Positions 42,109 to 56,755 of a stretch of 64,000 nucleotides of DNA are shown here, in pieces (the stretch's first letter is position 1; the number at the start of each line of letters is the position of its first letter). The translations under genes and the position numbers were made by a program. This DNA comes from Epiperipatus broadwayi. Lineage: Eukaryota; Onychophora; Udeonychophora; Euonychophora; Peripatidae. The notes beneath the pieces were generated by a model that made no database searches, was not told where the DNA came from, and saw only the letters and a program-made list of their open reading frames with translations. The stretch spans positions 2,270,903-2,334,902 of the forward strand of contig JAQFVV010012442.1 of assembly GCA_028023455.1 (NCBI GenBank), written 5' to 3'.

Positions 42109-44736
42109 CATATAATATAAACTAGGCTCTACTCATGGAAAAACATACTAAATAAGCAAAATCTTTTATCCCTACAAACATTATAATGCAATCAGATTTC
42201 TTTCCATTCTCAAAGCTTTTCTAAATATCGAACATTATAAATACACACTGGTAGATAAATACATACAGATAGCATACTAATCCATTCAACTCAGTAGAAT
42301 ATGACAGCATCTGAAATTTATACATAAAATATTCACAAACTGAACTTTATCAAACAAATGTCATAATCGTGCAAAACAGACACACACCTGAGAATAAAAG
42401 TATATATAAAATTAACCCTAAATTACACACTATGCAGGCAACATGGTAATTAAATATTGCATTAAAGTATAACTTTTAATTCAGAATAAACTTTAGGTTA
42501 CTTTTAAAATTTAATAGTTATAATTATTATGAACAAACGTTCGTTGATTTAAAAAAGAACAAAATTCTCACTTTGAGATAATAAAGTATACAAAATAAAT
42601 ATAAACCTCTCTAATAATATATTTAAAAAAAATATTTTTTTCTTTTACCTTCGTAAAAGAACAATAAGACTTATCTGTACAAAATCAATTTTTACCAGCA
42701 TATTTCTCATTCAGATATGCTTCAGAGACTATTTAGAATGTCAAAATAACCCAAATTATAAATAAAACATAATAAGAAGTAAGCCTATTTATTTATAATA
42801 TACATTAATAATGACAAGCAATAAAAATAAATAAATAAAGAAACAAAAGTTATTAGTTTTGTAACTTAAAATAAAAGTTCTCTTGCAAAGCTCTGCTCCA
42901 GGTTTGTGAAACAATATGAGACACATTCCAAACTGAATTTAAATTAAAATAAACTGCTGTAGGTAACTAAACAAATATAATCATACTTAAATGGACTCAG
43001 CATCTCCAATGTTCATAACAAAGTTATTTCTGTTACTATATCATACATAAGCAAATCAATTTCTCCTCTATTATGACGAAAATATAAAACAACTTAGCTA
43101 CTGCTGGACAGGAATTATCTCACTCATTCCATTGTAGTTCTAAATTAAGTACGCAATTATTTTTAGTAGTTTTCTTGAATAGCATTTGACATTTTATAAT
43201 GTATTATATGCCTGGTTTATTCTTAAATATTGTCAATTAAGATACCATGTTTCATTAGTAATTCCACAATTAATAATACTTTGTTTTATATTCCGTCTCT
43301 ATCGAAGAGAACAAAAATTACCCGCATTTCTATTCTTCCATTTGATTTAAGCAAATATTTAATTTGAAGTAACTCGCATTTTATTTCCTTCATTTAAAAT
43401 ACATATTATTTCCAGAAATACCAGATAAATAAATACTGTCATCTCCTTATGATGAATTTAAACATGGCATGATTTATCAAAATATGCATATCCTTAATTT
43501 TATGTTTAATCCTCACAAAAACATAACACGGAAAATAGTGAAAAATTAAAATATATTCTGTAAAATAGTTCTGCATGCATTTTCCAGATATATTAAAAGG
43601 CACACATTGGTTAATGATACAACAATAATATTCATACAATTTATTCTTATTTAAAATGACAATTAAATGAAGCAATGTAGACTGGACATTATCAACTTAT
43701 GTTTAAATCAAGGAGAGCAAAGTAAACTATGTACCTTTTTAAAATTTAGAATTGCATCCTAATTAACTTTTTCCATAATAAGTTTCTTAAGATCCTTTCA
43801 AAGTTTTACTCCAAAGCCTTTTTAAAATCAATTTGACTTCAGCAACTGGCTTTAATTTTCACAATAATGAGCCACTGTTTACTGGCTACAATTACAATAC
43901 ATAATAAGCAATTTTTTATTGGAGATCTTTGTTAAATAGCTCTCATTTAGCAAACGGTCATTTCCCTTCACAAGGTTACTCCCACGCTTCTTTTCTATCT
44001 AAGCAAATTACATATTCAAAAAAAATATTTTCTAAAAAAAAAAAAATCACTCTGATTAAATCAAGACAAAAATAATAATAAAATAAATAGGTTTTACAAA
44101 CTTGAAAAAAAAAAGAATATTAATTAACTATTAAACAAAAATGATTAATAATTTATTTAATTTGTAAAATAATTCATTGATTCAACTATCTATTAATCAT
44201 TGGAAAGAAATATATATTTTTTAAATTATTTAAGATAATTACTATAATTTAAATGTTTTTATTGTGCATGTACTATTGTTTGCTGTTATTAAAAGATGAA
44301 AATGAAATGAACCATAATACAGACATATATGCATGCACATGTACTACAACCTAAATATTAAACTATCCTAACTAAATATAATTGAAATGGCTATTAATTG
44401 TTGACAAAAGGATAAGTATTAATGAATAAAGGATTTTGAAACCATTCAACCAAATATTACACTAACATAAAATAACTTTGCATTTTCCTGCCCAAATATA
44501 CCAATTCCTATAATAACAACCCCTCTCTCTCACATTAAATATTTCATTAACCACAATAATAATAATGAATACTTATAAAGTAGTCAATAAACTGCATAAG
44601 CAATCTGTATCTAAGCTTTAAACAATTTCCAAAAAAAAAATTTAAAATTCTAAGGCTATTTCACTTTTTTTAATACAATATAACCAATCAATGCAGATAC
44701 AAAGTATCTCAATTCCTTGTGCCCATTCAGATGGTC
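42109..44736. other. AT-rich noncoding stretch
   Basis: No gene or structured repeat recognised. Confidence 0.6.

Positions 44737-44831
<95 letters not shown>
44737..44831. repeat. (AT)n microsatellite, about 47 units
   Basis: Perfect alternating AT; left edge GGTCACA. Confidence 0.98.
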
Positions 44832-44833
<2 letters not shown>

Positions 44834-44924
44834 GTAAAATTCACATAAATTATATTCTAGAAGTACTTTTGACTATGCATCTTTATCAACTATATAACAT
44901 TGAATAATCAAAACACCATGTTAG

Positions 44925-47030
44925 TGATTGAGGAGATGAGAAACCATTATCATTCTCAAACAAACAAAAGATAAATTTATATATAAAAGATATGAGTATA
45001 AAAGATCAGCACAGAACTAATTATAAGCTTTCTAGCATTACACAAAAATGATAATCATGAATGATCAACAATAAAAATAAATCAATTCAATCTACTGATT
45101 ATATTTGAAAGTGATCCAATACAGACCTGGTTAATTGACTAAACCTAAGGCTGGTATAAAAAAATAATTATATGGATGCACATATATAGGTGCTACTTCA
45201 TCAAAATAGAACAAAAATTCAAATAATGCTAAACTATTAAAACATAATGACCATCATAAATGATCTGGTCAGTTAGTACCATTAATACACTGGCCAACTA
45301 TAAACTAAATTTATAAAGAAGGAATAAATAAAATGAAATGTAGTGCATGGTCATTAAAGAAAACAATTTTTAACAACCATGATCATAAAATTAATATGAA
45401 TAACATTAATCATAAACCCCTATTCCATGTAACTGCACAGATCAAGATCACAAAGCAAGAAATAAATAAACAAAGCAGCTTATTATAAATCACTTTAAAT
45501 GATTTCTATTATTTTCCAACTATAAGTAAATTGTTTTATTGGGATCATTAAAAAATCATTGGACACTAAGCTGTTGTGAAATAATGTCACACACATGGAA
45601 ATTTATAAAATAGGATTTGAATAAAATAAAGAAGTAAGACTGAACAATATTTTTAAAACAATTTAATAGCTATTTGATTAGTAATAAATAAAAGAAATTG
45701 ACCCATAATATAAAGATTTAAACATTCATTTTATCAAAAAAATATTTTCATAAATATTATAATCAATTACTTAATTTATATTCATAAATTAACTTTGAAA
45801 TCATTAAGTTATTTTTTAAAATATCTAAAAGTTGGAAAAACAATATTTTCAAAATCAAAGATAACAATCTTTGATTTAGCTAAATCAACTTTTTATTAAG
45901 ATGTCAGCAGGAGAAATAAATGAAAAGGAAAAACAAGTTTAAAAAATAAATAAATAAATTTACAAAAAAAAATAATTTTCTTTAAACCATTTCATAATAT
46001 TGAAAAGAAAATTGACTGGATTTTTTTAAAAATATATAGTTCACAATTTGAAAGCAATAACTTAATGAAAATATTTACATTTGTCATCTCTCAAGGAAAA
46101 AGTATTACTTTTATATTTAGTAAAACTTTTTTTATTAATACAAATTACAATTTTTCTACATAAAAATACCTTTAACCATGTTTTTAATGTTTTTTTAAGA
46201 GCATTCTTTTTTCCAATTACAATTTCCAGTTTTTCCAGTAGAGTTTTGTACTTGAAGGTTTCAACTAATGAACATGATTAACTTTTACTCTTTCTGGTGT
46301 GCAGTATTTATTTTCCAGGTTAGCAAAAGCAAAAATGTTATTTTTCTTTTAATAAATGTCCCAGATAGCACTAATTCATGCAAATAATGGAAGGTAAGTT
46401 TGCAGGCTCCATTATGGATAAATTCTTCTTTAGGATTTTTATTTTGGTGAAGCCATGTTACATGAAGGAACATGATGTGTAGCTATTATATGAATTCAGC
46501 ACATGGTTTTTATTGTAGAAACATTTTGACTAAACTCACAGTAAGCTAAAATCTTGATTAAACTTCTGCTAATCTATGCCATAGATATTGATTAAAATTA
46601 TCAATGCACTTCATAACAGATTGGAAAAGAGTTCTGCTTCTTTTTTATCAGCTGGTTTAAGTCTTAACCTGTTTTCTTTTAAGCAGCTAAGTTATGAAGA
46701 TGTATCTTTTATGAGATACTTGGTTCTTCTGATTTATTGACTCTTCTATTATTTTTTCTAGAACAATCTTGATTATAATACAGTCACAATCTGTCTTCAA
46801 GATAATAATTTTTAAAACAACTTAGATAAATTTTTATAAATACAATTGTTCAATATCTACCTTCCTAAACTTTGACATTGAAAAACAAGTCATGAATTTA
46901 AATTAATATCATAAAATTATTGCCATTATTTTCAAATTAAAACTATTTTCTTGCAAAAATCACAACAACAAGATAATCAGTTAATTATGCTGGTTTGATT
47001 CTTTACAATAAAAAAGATAGAAAGTAACAA
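44925..47030 (+). repeat. Second duplicated noncoding block, copy 1 (about 2.1 kb)
   Basis: Colinear with 50390-52500 at an offset of about 5.47 kb. Paired landmarks are GAAACCATTATCATTC (44939 against 50403), AGAAATTGAC (45694 against 51197), TTTCCAGGTTARCAAMAGCAAAAATG (46312 against 51769), GTGAAGCCATGTTA against GTGAAGCAGGTTA (46447 against 51917), and AAACTTTGACATTGAAAAAC (46867 against 52330). Divergence is high. There is no coding frame. A segmental duplication or an unrecognised transposon pair would both fit. Confidence 0.6.
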
Positions 47031-47780
47031 AAGACAACAATGTTAAGTAAAAATATAATTTATTATTAAAGTCTTTTGGTTTACTCTTCTTTTTGTTGGT
47101 CTCTTTTTTACTAATCTCTTTATTTTGTTTTTGTCTTTTTTACTATTTTCTTTACTGTTTCATTTGTACAATCCTTTTTTGTGTTCTTTATTTACAATCT
47201 TCATATCTTTTTGACTGTCCATAATTATTAGTACAAACTGGGCTGACATGTTCATAGCTGTCATTTGTTTTTTTCCAGTTGATTGCTCACCTTTTTTATG
47301 ACCATATTATTTTTTCATCTATTTTCTCTTGTCTGCATATATGATTCTATTATAGAATTTGACCTTTCAAGAAGAACTGTGTTAACCATTTTCTTATTCA
47401 AAATACCTATTGGCTGAATGAAAAAAGTTCTAAACATTTGATTGGTCAATTACAGAATTAATAGTAAATACATATTCGTCTTTTAACCATGTTGCTGTTA
47501 AATATGTTTTTATTTTTTCCCATTTTAATTTTCATTCACATTATTTATGTTTTTTGGGCATTGCTTGTGTCATCTCTTGTTCAATTCTGGTCACCTTTTC
47601 TTCACTTCAGACTTATTTTATAAGAAATTCAAAATTTAACATTTTATTTTGAAAAAAGTCCACACGTAGTGATATATTTTTTAAAAAAATCAATTTTCAT
47701 TGCTGCATATTGATGTCTAGGCCAGCCTCTTTTCTCTGATTGGATGGCTGCCAACTCTGGAAATTGGGCCACAGACATTT
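47031..47780. other. T-rich noncoding stretch
   Basis: Long T-rich runs; no gene recognised. Confidence 0.6.
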
Positions 47781-48500
47781 CTAAATGACAAAGCCAGAAT
47801 TCAAACCAAAATGTTTTACATATTTATAATTGATTTTGAACATAAATAAATACATTTATCATATTTTTTTATGTTCATAGTTAAGATTTTATATTACTTT
47901 ACTGAAATAAAAAGTTTGATTTTAAAAAATTTAATTTTACAAGAAAATTAAATGGCAAAAAGTGGCCACTCTATAAGAAAAGTATTTGACAGCTACTGAT
48001 TATAATTTGTATATCAGGAATTACTAAATGACAAAGTCATAAATCAAAACAAAATGTTTTATAAGTTTGTAATTGATTTTGAATGCAATTAAATATATTT
48101 ATTGTAATTTTTTTACATTCATAATTAAGATTTTGTATTACTTTATTGAAATATTAAGTTTAATTTGAAAATTTTAAATTTTACAAGGAAAATAAGTGTG
48201 GGAAAGTGACCACTGTTTAAGACAAGTGTTGTACTGCTACTTATTATAATTTTCATATCAGGCATTTCTAAATAACAAAGTCATTAATCAAAACAAAATG
48301 TTTTATGTATTTGTGATTGATTTTGAACATAAGTAAATATATTTATCATATTTTTTTTACATTCATAATTAAGATTTTACATTACTTTATTGAAATATAA
48401 AGGTTGATTCAAAAAATTTTAAATTTTACAAAAAAAATAAGCATGGGAAAGTGACAGTTTTTCAATAAAAGTGAATAACATTGACCACTACAGAACTAAA
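47781..48500 (+). repeat. Three tandem units of about 244 bp (small satellite)
   Basis: CTAAATGACAAAGYCA begins units at 47781, 48024 and 48269. Each continues with CAAAATGTTTTA, TTGATTTTGAA, TTAAGATTTTRTATTACTTT and a final block with AAGTGRCCACT (absent from the third). The period is 243-245 bases. Confidence 0.85.
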
Positions 48501-50389
48501 TAATGACACACAGATTGGTCAAAATATAATTCTTTTGTTTTACCACTGGCTATTACTTAAATGTTTTTTTTCTTATATTTGTCTTCAGTTAACATTTTTC
48601 ATTACATTTAACCAATTTGAATGTAAAATTATTTAATTTTGAGAAGCTGAATTGAAACAATTCTGTGTATTTTAGATTAATATTTTATCAAGAATAACTG
48701 ACTAGAAATGAAACTGACAAATTTTAGTTCTCAGAGTTAAGTAAAGGACCAATACAAAATAAGACAAAGATTTTAGATGTTGATATTGACATCAAAAAGG
48801 TAAATATATTCATTTTAGTCTCATTTATAAAAAGCAAATTAATAATTTGTCAGATTAAGAAAGTGAATAAAAGTTTTTTTCCAAAATAAATTTTCATTTA
48901 TAATTATAAAAATATTCTATAGTGGAAGTCCTTAAAAAAAGTTCTTAACCTATTAGAAAATGCTGCATACATCATTGATTTCTTTTTCAATATATATTTA
49001 TATAAAAGTAAAGAATTTTTACAAAAATCTTAACTATTCTTCTAAAATAATTTTATTTTCAGCATATTTTATTAAAATAATTTATAATATGTAAAAAAAT
49101 AGTAAAACATTCTCTAAAACATTCATTTTGAAAATCAAAACAAAGAACTTGGAACTGTCAAAATTGTTGACAATGGCTCCCTTTTTTTCAAAATGAGAAA
49201 CAACTAATCAACATCTTGGAAAGTTCACCTTCTCCCATTGTGTAAACTTTAAATTTAAATATTGACTTTTTCTTTGTAGAATAATTCTAGAGAGGGCAGA
49301 ATCTTACAGTACATTTTAAACTTTAAAATTCACTACAATAATGTAAAAATTGACAGTATTAGAGTGACTTGAAGCTGTGAATGAAAATTTGTTTGATGCA
49401 TCTGTAATGTTAAATTATTATTTACACAAAATGTACAAACATTTAAAATAGCTCATAAAATAAGCTTAACATCACCTTTTTTCCATGAAACCATATTTCA
49501 CCTTACCTAAAATTATTTGTATATTATTATTAATCCTATTCTGCTTTTCTTACTTTACTTGAACAATTTCTTTCCCCTGCTTTATTCTCCAATTCTAACA
49601 TATTTATATATGGGTGACTAATTTCCATTTCCCTTATATTTTTTATAATAACTACATATGCACATACAAAAACAAGTTTATATCAAGACACATTTATCAA
49701 AACCTATCTTAGAGATATGATGATAATCTTACAGCAAAAAATGCATTATGACATGTAATTCTCTGATAGATAAAAAATCCAGCCACCAGATTATAAATTC
49801 ACATCCCATCATAAACACTCAATGTTCTATCTTTATTTAGATACTATAAGCCTCTACAAGCCAAACTAATGCAAAAAATTTTTGAAAAGCCATGCTCATT
49901 ATTTAGGAGGCATAGAAGTTGAGGATGATGACAGATCCATGTTAACTAGATCATAACAAACAATAAATAGATGATCATCTGAAAGTTGGCTATATATCAT
50001 TGCCTAAAAATAACACGCCATGGTCATGCATGACAAGATTGCATTCTCAAGTCAAAAACAAAACTCTCCATCTATCATCAGTACTGAAAGTATAGTCAAA
50101 CATTATTCCAACAATCAAAAACCCAATCCAGTCTTCAAATTCATGCTTTAAGTTTCTGTTCAACTTTAAATATAAACTCCTTAAATCAACATTAATAATA
50201 TTATTTGATAATTTAGAATCAAACTATAATATTCATGCTTTACACTCTTAACACATTTCACAGTATTATGTTTTCAATTTATTCTGCATCAAAATATAGA
50301 AATTTGTTTTTCAGGTGTATTTCAGAGATTCAAGTTCTGTGATCACAGACCATCAGAACCTGATTATTATTAGGTCCACAGTTGGACTG
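48501..50389. other. AT-rich noncoding stretch
   Basis: No gene or structured repeat recognised. Confidence 0.6.
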
Positions 50390-52500
50390 AATTATAAGAC
50401 AAGAAACCATCATCAGTCCTAAATAAGTAAAATATAAAATTGTAATATAAAAGAAATGAGCATGAGAGGTGAGTACAAAGCTAACTATAAGTTCAATCAT
50501 CATTGCACAAAAGTAATAATCATACATCTTCCTAAATAGTCAATAAAATAAATCAACAGTCAATCTTGTGACTATACTTGAATGTTAGAACATGCTCAGT
50601 AGTAAGCTTTACTGCCAAACATAGTGCAGGAATACAGACAGCTAATATTTTCATACACATATTTACTTGCTTCTTCATCAAAAGATCACAATAAATCAAA
50701 TAATGCTGAGGTACTAAAAACAACCTGATCATCATTAAAGGTACCATTAATGTACTGGAGAACTATAAACTAAATTTTTAAAGAAGTAATACATATAATG
50801 AAATGTAGTGCATGGACATTAAGAGATACCCCCATTGTGCTAACCGGGATCATAATAATCTGTATATTCACAACACTAAACTTAAACTCCTACTAATATT
50901 CTTCTTCTGCACAAATCTAGCTTTGGATGCAAAAACACTATAAACGATTATTCTGAACAAAAGATAAAAAAATAAAATAAATAAAGCAGCTTGATATAAA
51001 TCACTTTATATAATTCCTAAGTTCAATAAGTAAATAGTTTTATTGAAATCATAAAAATCCTAGAACACTAAACTGTCATGGAATAAAGTCACATACATTG
51101 AAATTTATGAAACACAAATTGAATAGAATAAAGGAATGAAGATTAAAATGTTTTAAAACAATTATTTAGTAACTAGTTGATTAACAATAAATAAAAGAAA
51201 TTGACATGATAGTAAAAAAAGTAAACATTTATTTCACCAAAAATATATACTTTCATAAAAATTATAATTTATTAGTTGATTATTATTTATAAATTAATTT
51301 TTAATTTATTAAGTTATTTGCTTAAAATAACAATGAACTGGAAATCAACATTTTCAATTTTAAAATAACAAACTTTAATTTAACCTTATTAATGTTATCT
51401 AAGTTTTAGAAGGGAATATAAATGGAAAGAGAATACATGAGCCAAAAAAAAAAATTAATCGAAAAAAATATTTTTTCTAAAACCTATTTTATAATTTTGA
51501 AGATAAAATTGACAGGATTTTAAATATATATATATATTTCATAATTTAAAAATGTTAACCTAATAAAAGTATGCAAAATAATCAATTTTTAGAAAAATAA
51601 TATTACTTTTTTATATATATATAAAGAGATCATTTTTCTATTAATTGAACATGGTTTAAGTTTTTTCTGTAAAGTTATTTTGGTTAATTATAATTTCCAG
51701 TTTTCTAATTGAGTTTTCTTCTTGATGATTTCTACACATGAATCTTGTTTCTGATGTGCAGAGTTTCGTTTCCAGGTTAACAACAGCAAAAATGTTGTGA
51801 ATTATCCTTTAATAAAGTTCCTAGTTGAGACCAGCACAGACAAAAACTCATGTAAATATTTGAAGACGAGGTTGCAAATTACTTTAGGTAGTAACTTCTT
51901 TTCTACATTTTTATTCCAGTGAAGCAGGTTAATAGAGGAAGATGATGTCTAGATTTTTGTATGAACTTAGTACATCGTTCTTTATTTTTATAACTAAACA
52001 TGTAGTATGCTATAATATTGATTAAAATTTCTGATATTCTGTGCAATAGCTTGGTTAAGATTGTTGCTGTACTATATATAACAGCTTGGTAATGTCTTGT
52101 TTATTTTTTCCTTTATTAGCCAGATTAAGACACAACTGCTTTCTCTTCAACAGTGAATTTAGGAATATCTACCTCTTACCAGACATTTAGGTTTAATGGC
52201 TTATTCACACCCTCATTATTTCTTTCTATAATAATTTTAACTACAATTTAAAAATAATCTATCTCCAGTATGATGCTGTTTATAACAATCAATTAGATAT
52301 ATTTTTATAAACACAATTATTCATCTATTTCATTTCTTAAACTTTGACATTGAAAAACTAATCAAGAATTTAAAAATTAACACCATAAAATTCATGACAT
52401 TCCTTACTATTTAAAAAAAAGTTTCTGGCAAAAAAGTAAAGAATAATAATCAATTAATTATACTGATTTCATTTTTTTATAATGAAAAAAGATAAAAAAA
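50390..52500 (+). repeat. Second duplicated noncoding block, copy 2
   Basis: Colinear with 44925-47030 (landmarks listed there). The (AT)n array beside copy 1 is absent here. Small open frames are not shared between copies, which argues against coding function. Confidence 0.6.
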
Positions 52501-52555
52501 TAAAGAAAAATAAGAAATGTAATTAAAAATAAATATATCAAAGTATTAATTACTC

Positions 52556-52605
52556 TGTTTGGCACAGGGAGGCACTACTCTATGGAGAGAGTTTTGCCTT
52601 GTTTA
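52556..52605 (-). repeat. Inverted fragment of the 58.7/59.1-kb repeat
   Basis: The minus strand reads GGCAAAACTCTCTCCATAGAGTAGTGCC, split here as GGCAAAACTC and TCTCCATAGAGTAGTGCC. It matches 58710-58733 with small differences. Confidence 0.6.
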
Positions 52606-52879
52606 ATGTTATTTTGTATTAATGTTAAACATAAAATATTATCTCTCTTAAAAAGTTAAAATTTAATATTAAACAATTTACTAAAAAAAGGAAGTTGTAT
52701 TTTTTTCTTGGTACTTTTTTTAAAAAATTGAAAGCAACTGATAATTAAATAAAATTATTGAAGAAAGAGAACAATAGAAATTATTTATATGATGTTTCAT
52801 TTTAATCTCTACAAAAGATTGTCCATTATTTGCTTGATTATATAATTAATATATAAACATAATATAATTGATATATAGA

Positions 52880-53870
52880 CATAGTACAGTTAATTGTTAG
52901 TCTGCTTTCAGAACAGGTTATGTTTACCTGTTTAAAAAGGCTTATTTACACTTCTGAGAATTAAGAATTCCATTCTTTGTAGTCAAGTTGCAATCTCTAT
53001 TGTCTATATAAAATAGTAGACTATATATGAGTGCTATTTAGATATTATTCTTTAAATTAGATTGCATTGACAACAATCCACAGATTATTGTCAATATTAC
53101 TATTGTTAAACTATTGACTGATTTCCTGTATTTACATTAGCCTATCTTGTTTTGATCATTATTAGCATTATTATTTAAATACTTATAAGATAGGCTTTAA
53201 CCTGTATCAAATGTGCCTTTAAAATTTTATAATATTCAAGCAATATTATTTTGCCTATAGAGGGACCTCCCAAACAACAACACGTGATAATGACATTTAT
53301 AAATATAAGAGTAGTGTCTTTTTTAATATAAATTTCTACTTATATAGGCCAATCTGAAGCATCCTGATTTGGGAGTGTGAAGTTGTTGTTCTCTTTGATG
53401 ATTAAGCCCACAATTTCCTTTACCAATTAACCTTTGCAAAATCATGTGATTTACAATGAGTTAATGTTGCTATCTTAATACTGGCAAATCTATAAACTAT
53501 TGTCAAGTTGTAATTATAATTTTGTTGAGTGCACAGGAAGTATATGCAAATACATATAAGACAGGCTTTAATATGTACCAAATGCACCTTGAAAATTTTA
53601 TAATATTTAAGCAATATATATAGTTGAAATGCAGTTTGAGAGTTATAATTAACAATTTGTTAGTCTACTTTCAGAACAAATTATTTTCTATTTAGTGAGG
53701 TTTATTTACACATATTTGCATTAATATTTAAAATTATAGCCATAAAGTTGCAATCTTTAGGTCTATATGTATATACTATACCATATATAAAGGTGGATTT
53801 ACACCATTTTGGTTCAAAAAAGGTTGTCTTGACAATAAATGGAGAATGCTGATTGTTATTGATATTTATA
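52880..53870 (+). repeat. Diverged direct repeats (two blocks, each present twice)
   Basis: Block A (TTAGTCTGCTTTCAGAACAG at 52898, then TTATTTACAC and AAGTTGCAATCT) recurs at 53660. Block B (AATACTTATAAGATAGGCTT at 53178, then GCCTTTAAAATTTTATAATATT) recurs at 53548. The order is A-B, gap, B-A, all in direct orientation. Confidence 0.65.
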
Positions 53871-56180
53871 TTGCTTAAGTGTTGAATGCTTTTTTGTATT
53901 TTTGCATATTATAACCAAAATATCTGTTTATTTTATAATTATTAATTATTTTTGAAAACCAGACATTTGAAGTAATTTTAAACTTTTCTATTACATCAGA
54001 CCAATTTGAAATCATCTTAGGGCTAAAAGAATAAATATAATAAATATTTAGTGAGAAAATTTAAATCGCTAATAATAATTATTATTTATAATGTGATTAA
54101 ATAACAAAAATATGTTATTATATTCAGTCTAATATTTTAAGAAACAAATAATTATTAATAATAAGTATATTAGAGTGTCAAAAGAAAAGTAATAATATTT
54201 CTTTAAAGCAGTGAACCTTTAAAATATGGTCATACTTATTTATTAAATTGATAGACGAGAAACTTTTAAAATGATTAAAGACAAAGACTAGGTAATTTTT
54301 TTATATCAAATCTATTTATTAACAAACAAAAATAATTATACTATTATTAATTAAATCATTGTTATTACCATAACAATAAATTATTAACAATAACTATTAA
54401 TATTATTTTGATGTTTTAGCCAGGAAAATAATATTAATTTATGAATCTCAACATGATAAAAGAAAAACTTATTATAGAAGAAAGTTGCAATGTATTATTT
54501 AAAGATACTGGAACATAAATAATAAACATTAAGACAATTTTTATTACATTTATTGTAAATAGTAATATTCATATTTATTTATATCTAAAAAATAAATTGA
54601 ATCAAACACTTAACTTTTTGGCTATATTTCATCTGCTTTTAATATGTCTGAGTAGTAATGCACATAATGCTCATTAACCTTTTCGATATGCAACCTAATG
54701 CCTTTTACATTTCAGCATTTTCTGATGTTTTCTTTGTTTCACACATCAATGTAAAATATATGATAAAATGATTATTACTTATCAAAAAATAACAAATTTG
54801 ACTTCATTTGATAGATATTTTTGTTTACTATTGAAATACATTTTAAATGTTCACTTTTTGTATCAGTAAATATTTAAAAGATGAGATCACAATTAAAACA
54901 AAGACTTTACACATCATTGTTTCTTGAAAGATTATTTTCAGTTTATAAAATCAACAAAATATTTTGTAATTTTTTTTACACATCCAAATGAATAATTATT
55001 TATTTCTTTTATATTTAATGAATTATGCTTTAAAAGTTTAAATTTTTTGAATATTTATTGCAAAATAATGATGTTTTCTTACTTGTAAATATAAAATAAA
55101 TTGTTTATGTCATAGCTTGTCTTCTATTTTGCTTCAGGCTATATTTATGTTAACTGCTAATATAACATCATATTTTTGAAAAAAAAATGTATTTCAAATC
55201 AAAATAAGTTATTAATAATTTTAATTTCTTGATATCTAATAAATATAGTGTAAATTATTTTAAAAATACATATCTAAAACCATAATAAATTTGAAAATAC
55301 ACACATGTTTGCATCATTGGAAACTTCAATGTTATAAAATGTCAAGTGTTTTACAGCTTTGGAAATGGACAATGGTTGACCATGTCAGAACAGGGATTAA
55401 GTTTATTGTTAGAGTGGGAATTTTGAATTTTAACTTTTTAGCATGACATTTTTGGGAAAAAAATTTATTGTAATAAAATATACTGTTTTATATGCATTTT
55501 AACATATAATACTTATGAAAAAAATGCACCAAAGAGTGAATTGGTCGAAAGATGAAACAATTCATCACAATCAATCGGTGTATCATATTATAAACATAAT
55601 TGGAATACAATGTTGACAGAAATTTGATTCAACTGGACAAACAATATATATAAGGGTAACAGTGGCACAAGTATCACTAATGATAGTATACACTCTCTAG
55701 ATAATTATTGGTATAGTTATGTTGGTAAAATAAGCAACTATATAAAAACTTTCATTTTTGCATACCTTAGATACTTCTAATAATAGAAGAAATGATTGAC
55801 TTAGAAGATCAATAAGCATATCAAAATATCAAATAGTTATATCTTAACTATAAATTATTATCTCCATGGTACACAATGATAACAAAACCAGCACTAATAT
55901 TAAATTTTAATTATGAAAGTTAAATGTACTACCTGTATTACCATTTACATTTTCTAGTGATAACTTTATTAAACATGTAATTTTAAATATTATAATAGTT
56001 AAACATCTTCAACAAATATAATATATTTTTTTTGTGATTTTAAATACATTAACAGACTTTTACCAGTTTAAATAATGTTTATCCTATGAGAAGATCGTTT
56101 TCAACATTGGAATTTTACAGTTCACAAGACTGATGAAAATATGGAAGCTGAAACCCAGCCTGGTGGATTTTTTAATTAAG
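53871..56180. other. AT-rich noncoding stretch
   Basis: No gene recognised. Confidence 0.6.
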
Positions 56181-56231
56181 ATTATCCTTCAGACCCTTAC
56201 CACCATAGTGTTCCTCTGACACAAGTGAGGG

Positions 56232-56609
56232 TACAGGATTGACCCCATATGTACAATGTGCCACAAAGTGGAAGAGACAGTTTTCCACATTCTAGAGAAC
56301 TGTGAAACATGGAACAAACTACAATTACAGACTCTACAAAAAACCACAGACAAGGACATTACAAATGTTGTAATAGCCAAGACAATTAACAAAGGACTCT
56401 TTGAAATGAACAGATTGGCAATGCACATTAACTTTGCCATCTAGTTGGTCAGAAACAAACTCAATTTTGAAAAAGTAATAGACTACTTCATTGAAGGGCT
56501 CTTTTATGACCTACTTAGTGAGGCCAGAATCGCGACAAAAAGATCTGCCAATTCTGGCTTGCTGAAAAAACATGGAGCAATTAATTTGGAAAAATATCCC
56601 ATGTTCTAG
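56232..56609 (+). pseudogene. Non-LTR retrotransposon C-terminal zinc-knuckle fragment
   Basis: The frame reads RIDPICTMCHKVEETVFHIL, then ENC. The CxxC..HxxxxC cluster with EET between is typical of the cysteine-rich region downstream of the RT in several LINE clades, where it helps bind nucleic acid. The frame continues for about 110 codons to a TAG at 56607-56609, broken once by TAG at 56442-56444. No RT domain is left upstream. It is not the RTE family of 16 and 62 kb. Only the zinc-knuckle pattern supports the call. Confidence 0.45.
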
Positions 56610-56755
56610 TTCTTTCCTACCAAAGACAGTTGATAAAAGAGGAGACAGTGTCAAAATAAATTGAATAACCAAATTATAGCTATTAGAGGTTCAGCCTCAC
56701 CAATTTAATTTCAATTAATCTTATGGTCATGTAATCAAATTAATAACTCTTTGAC

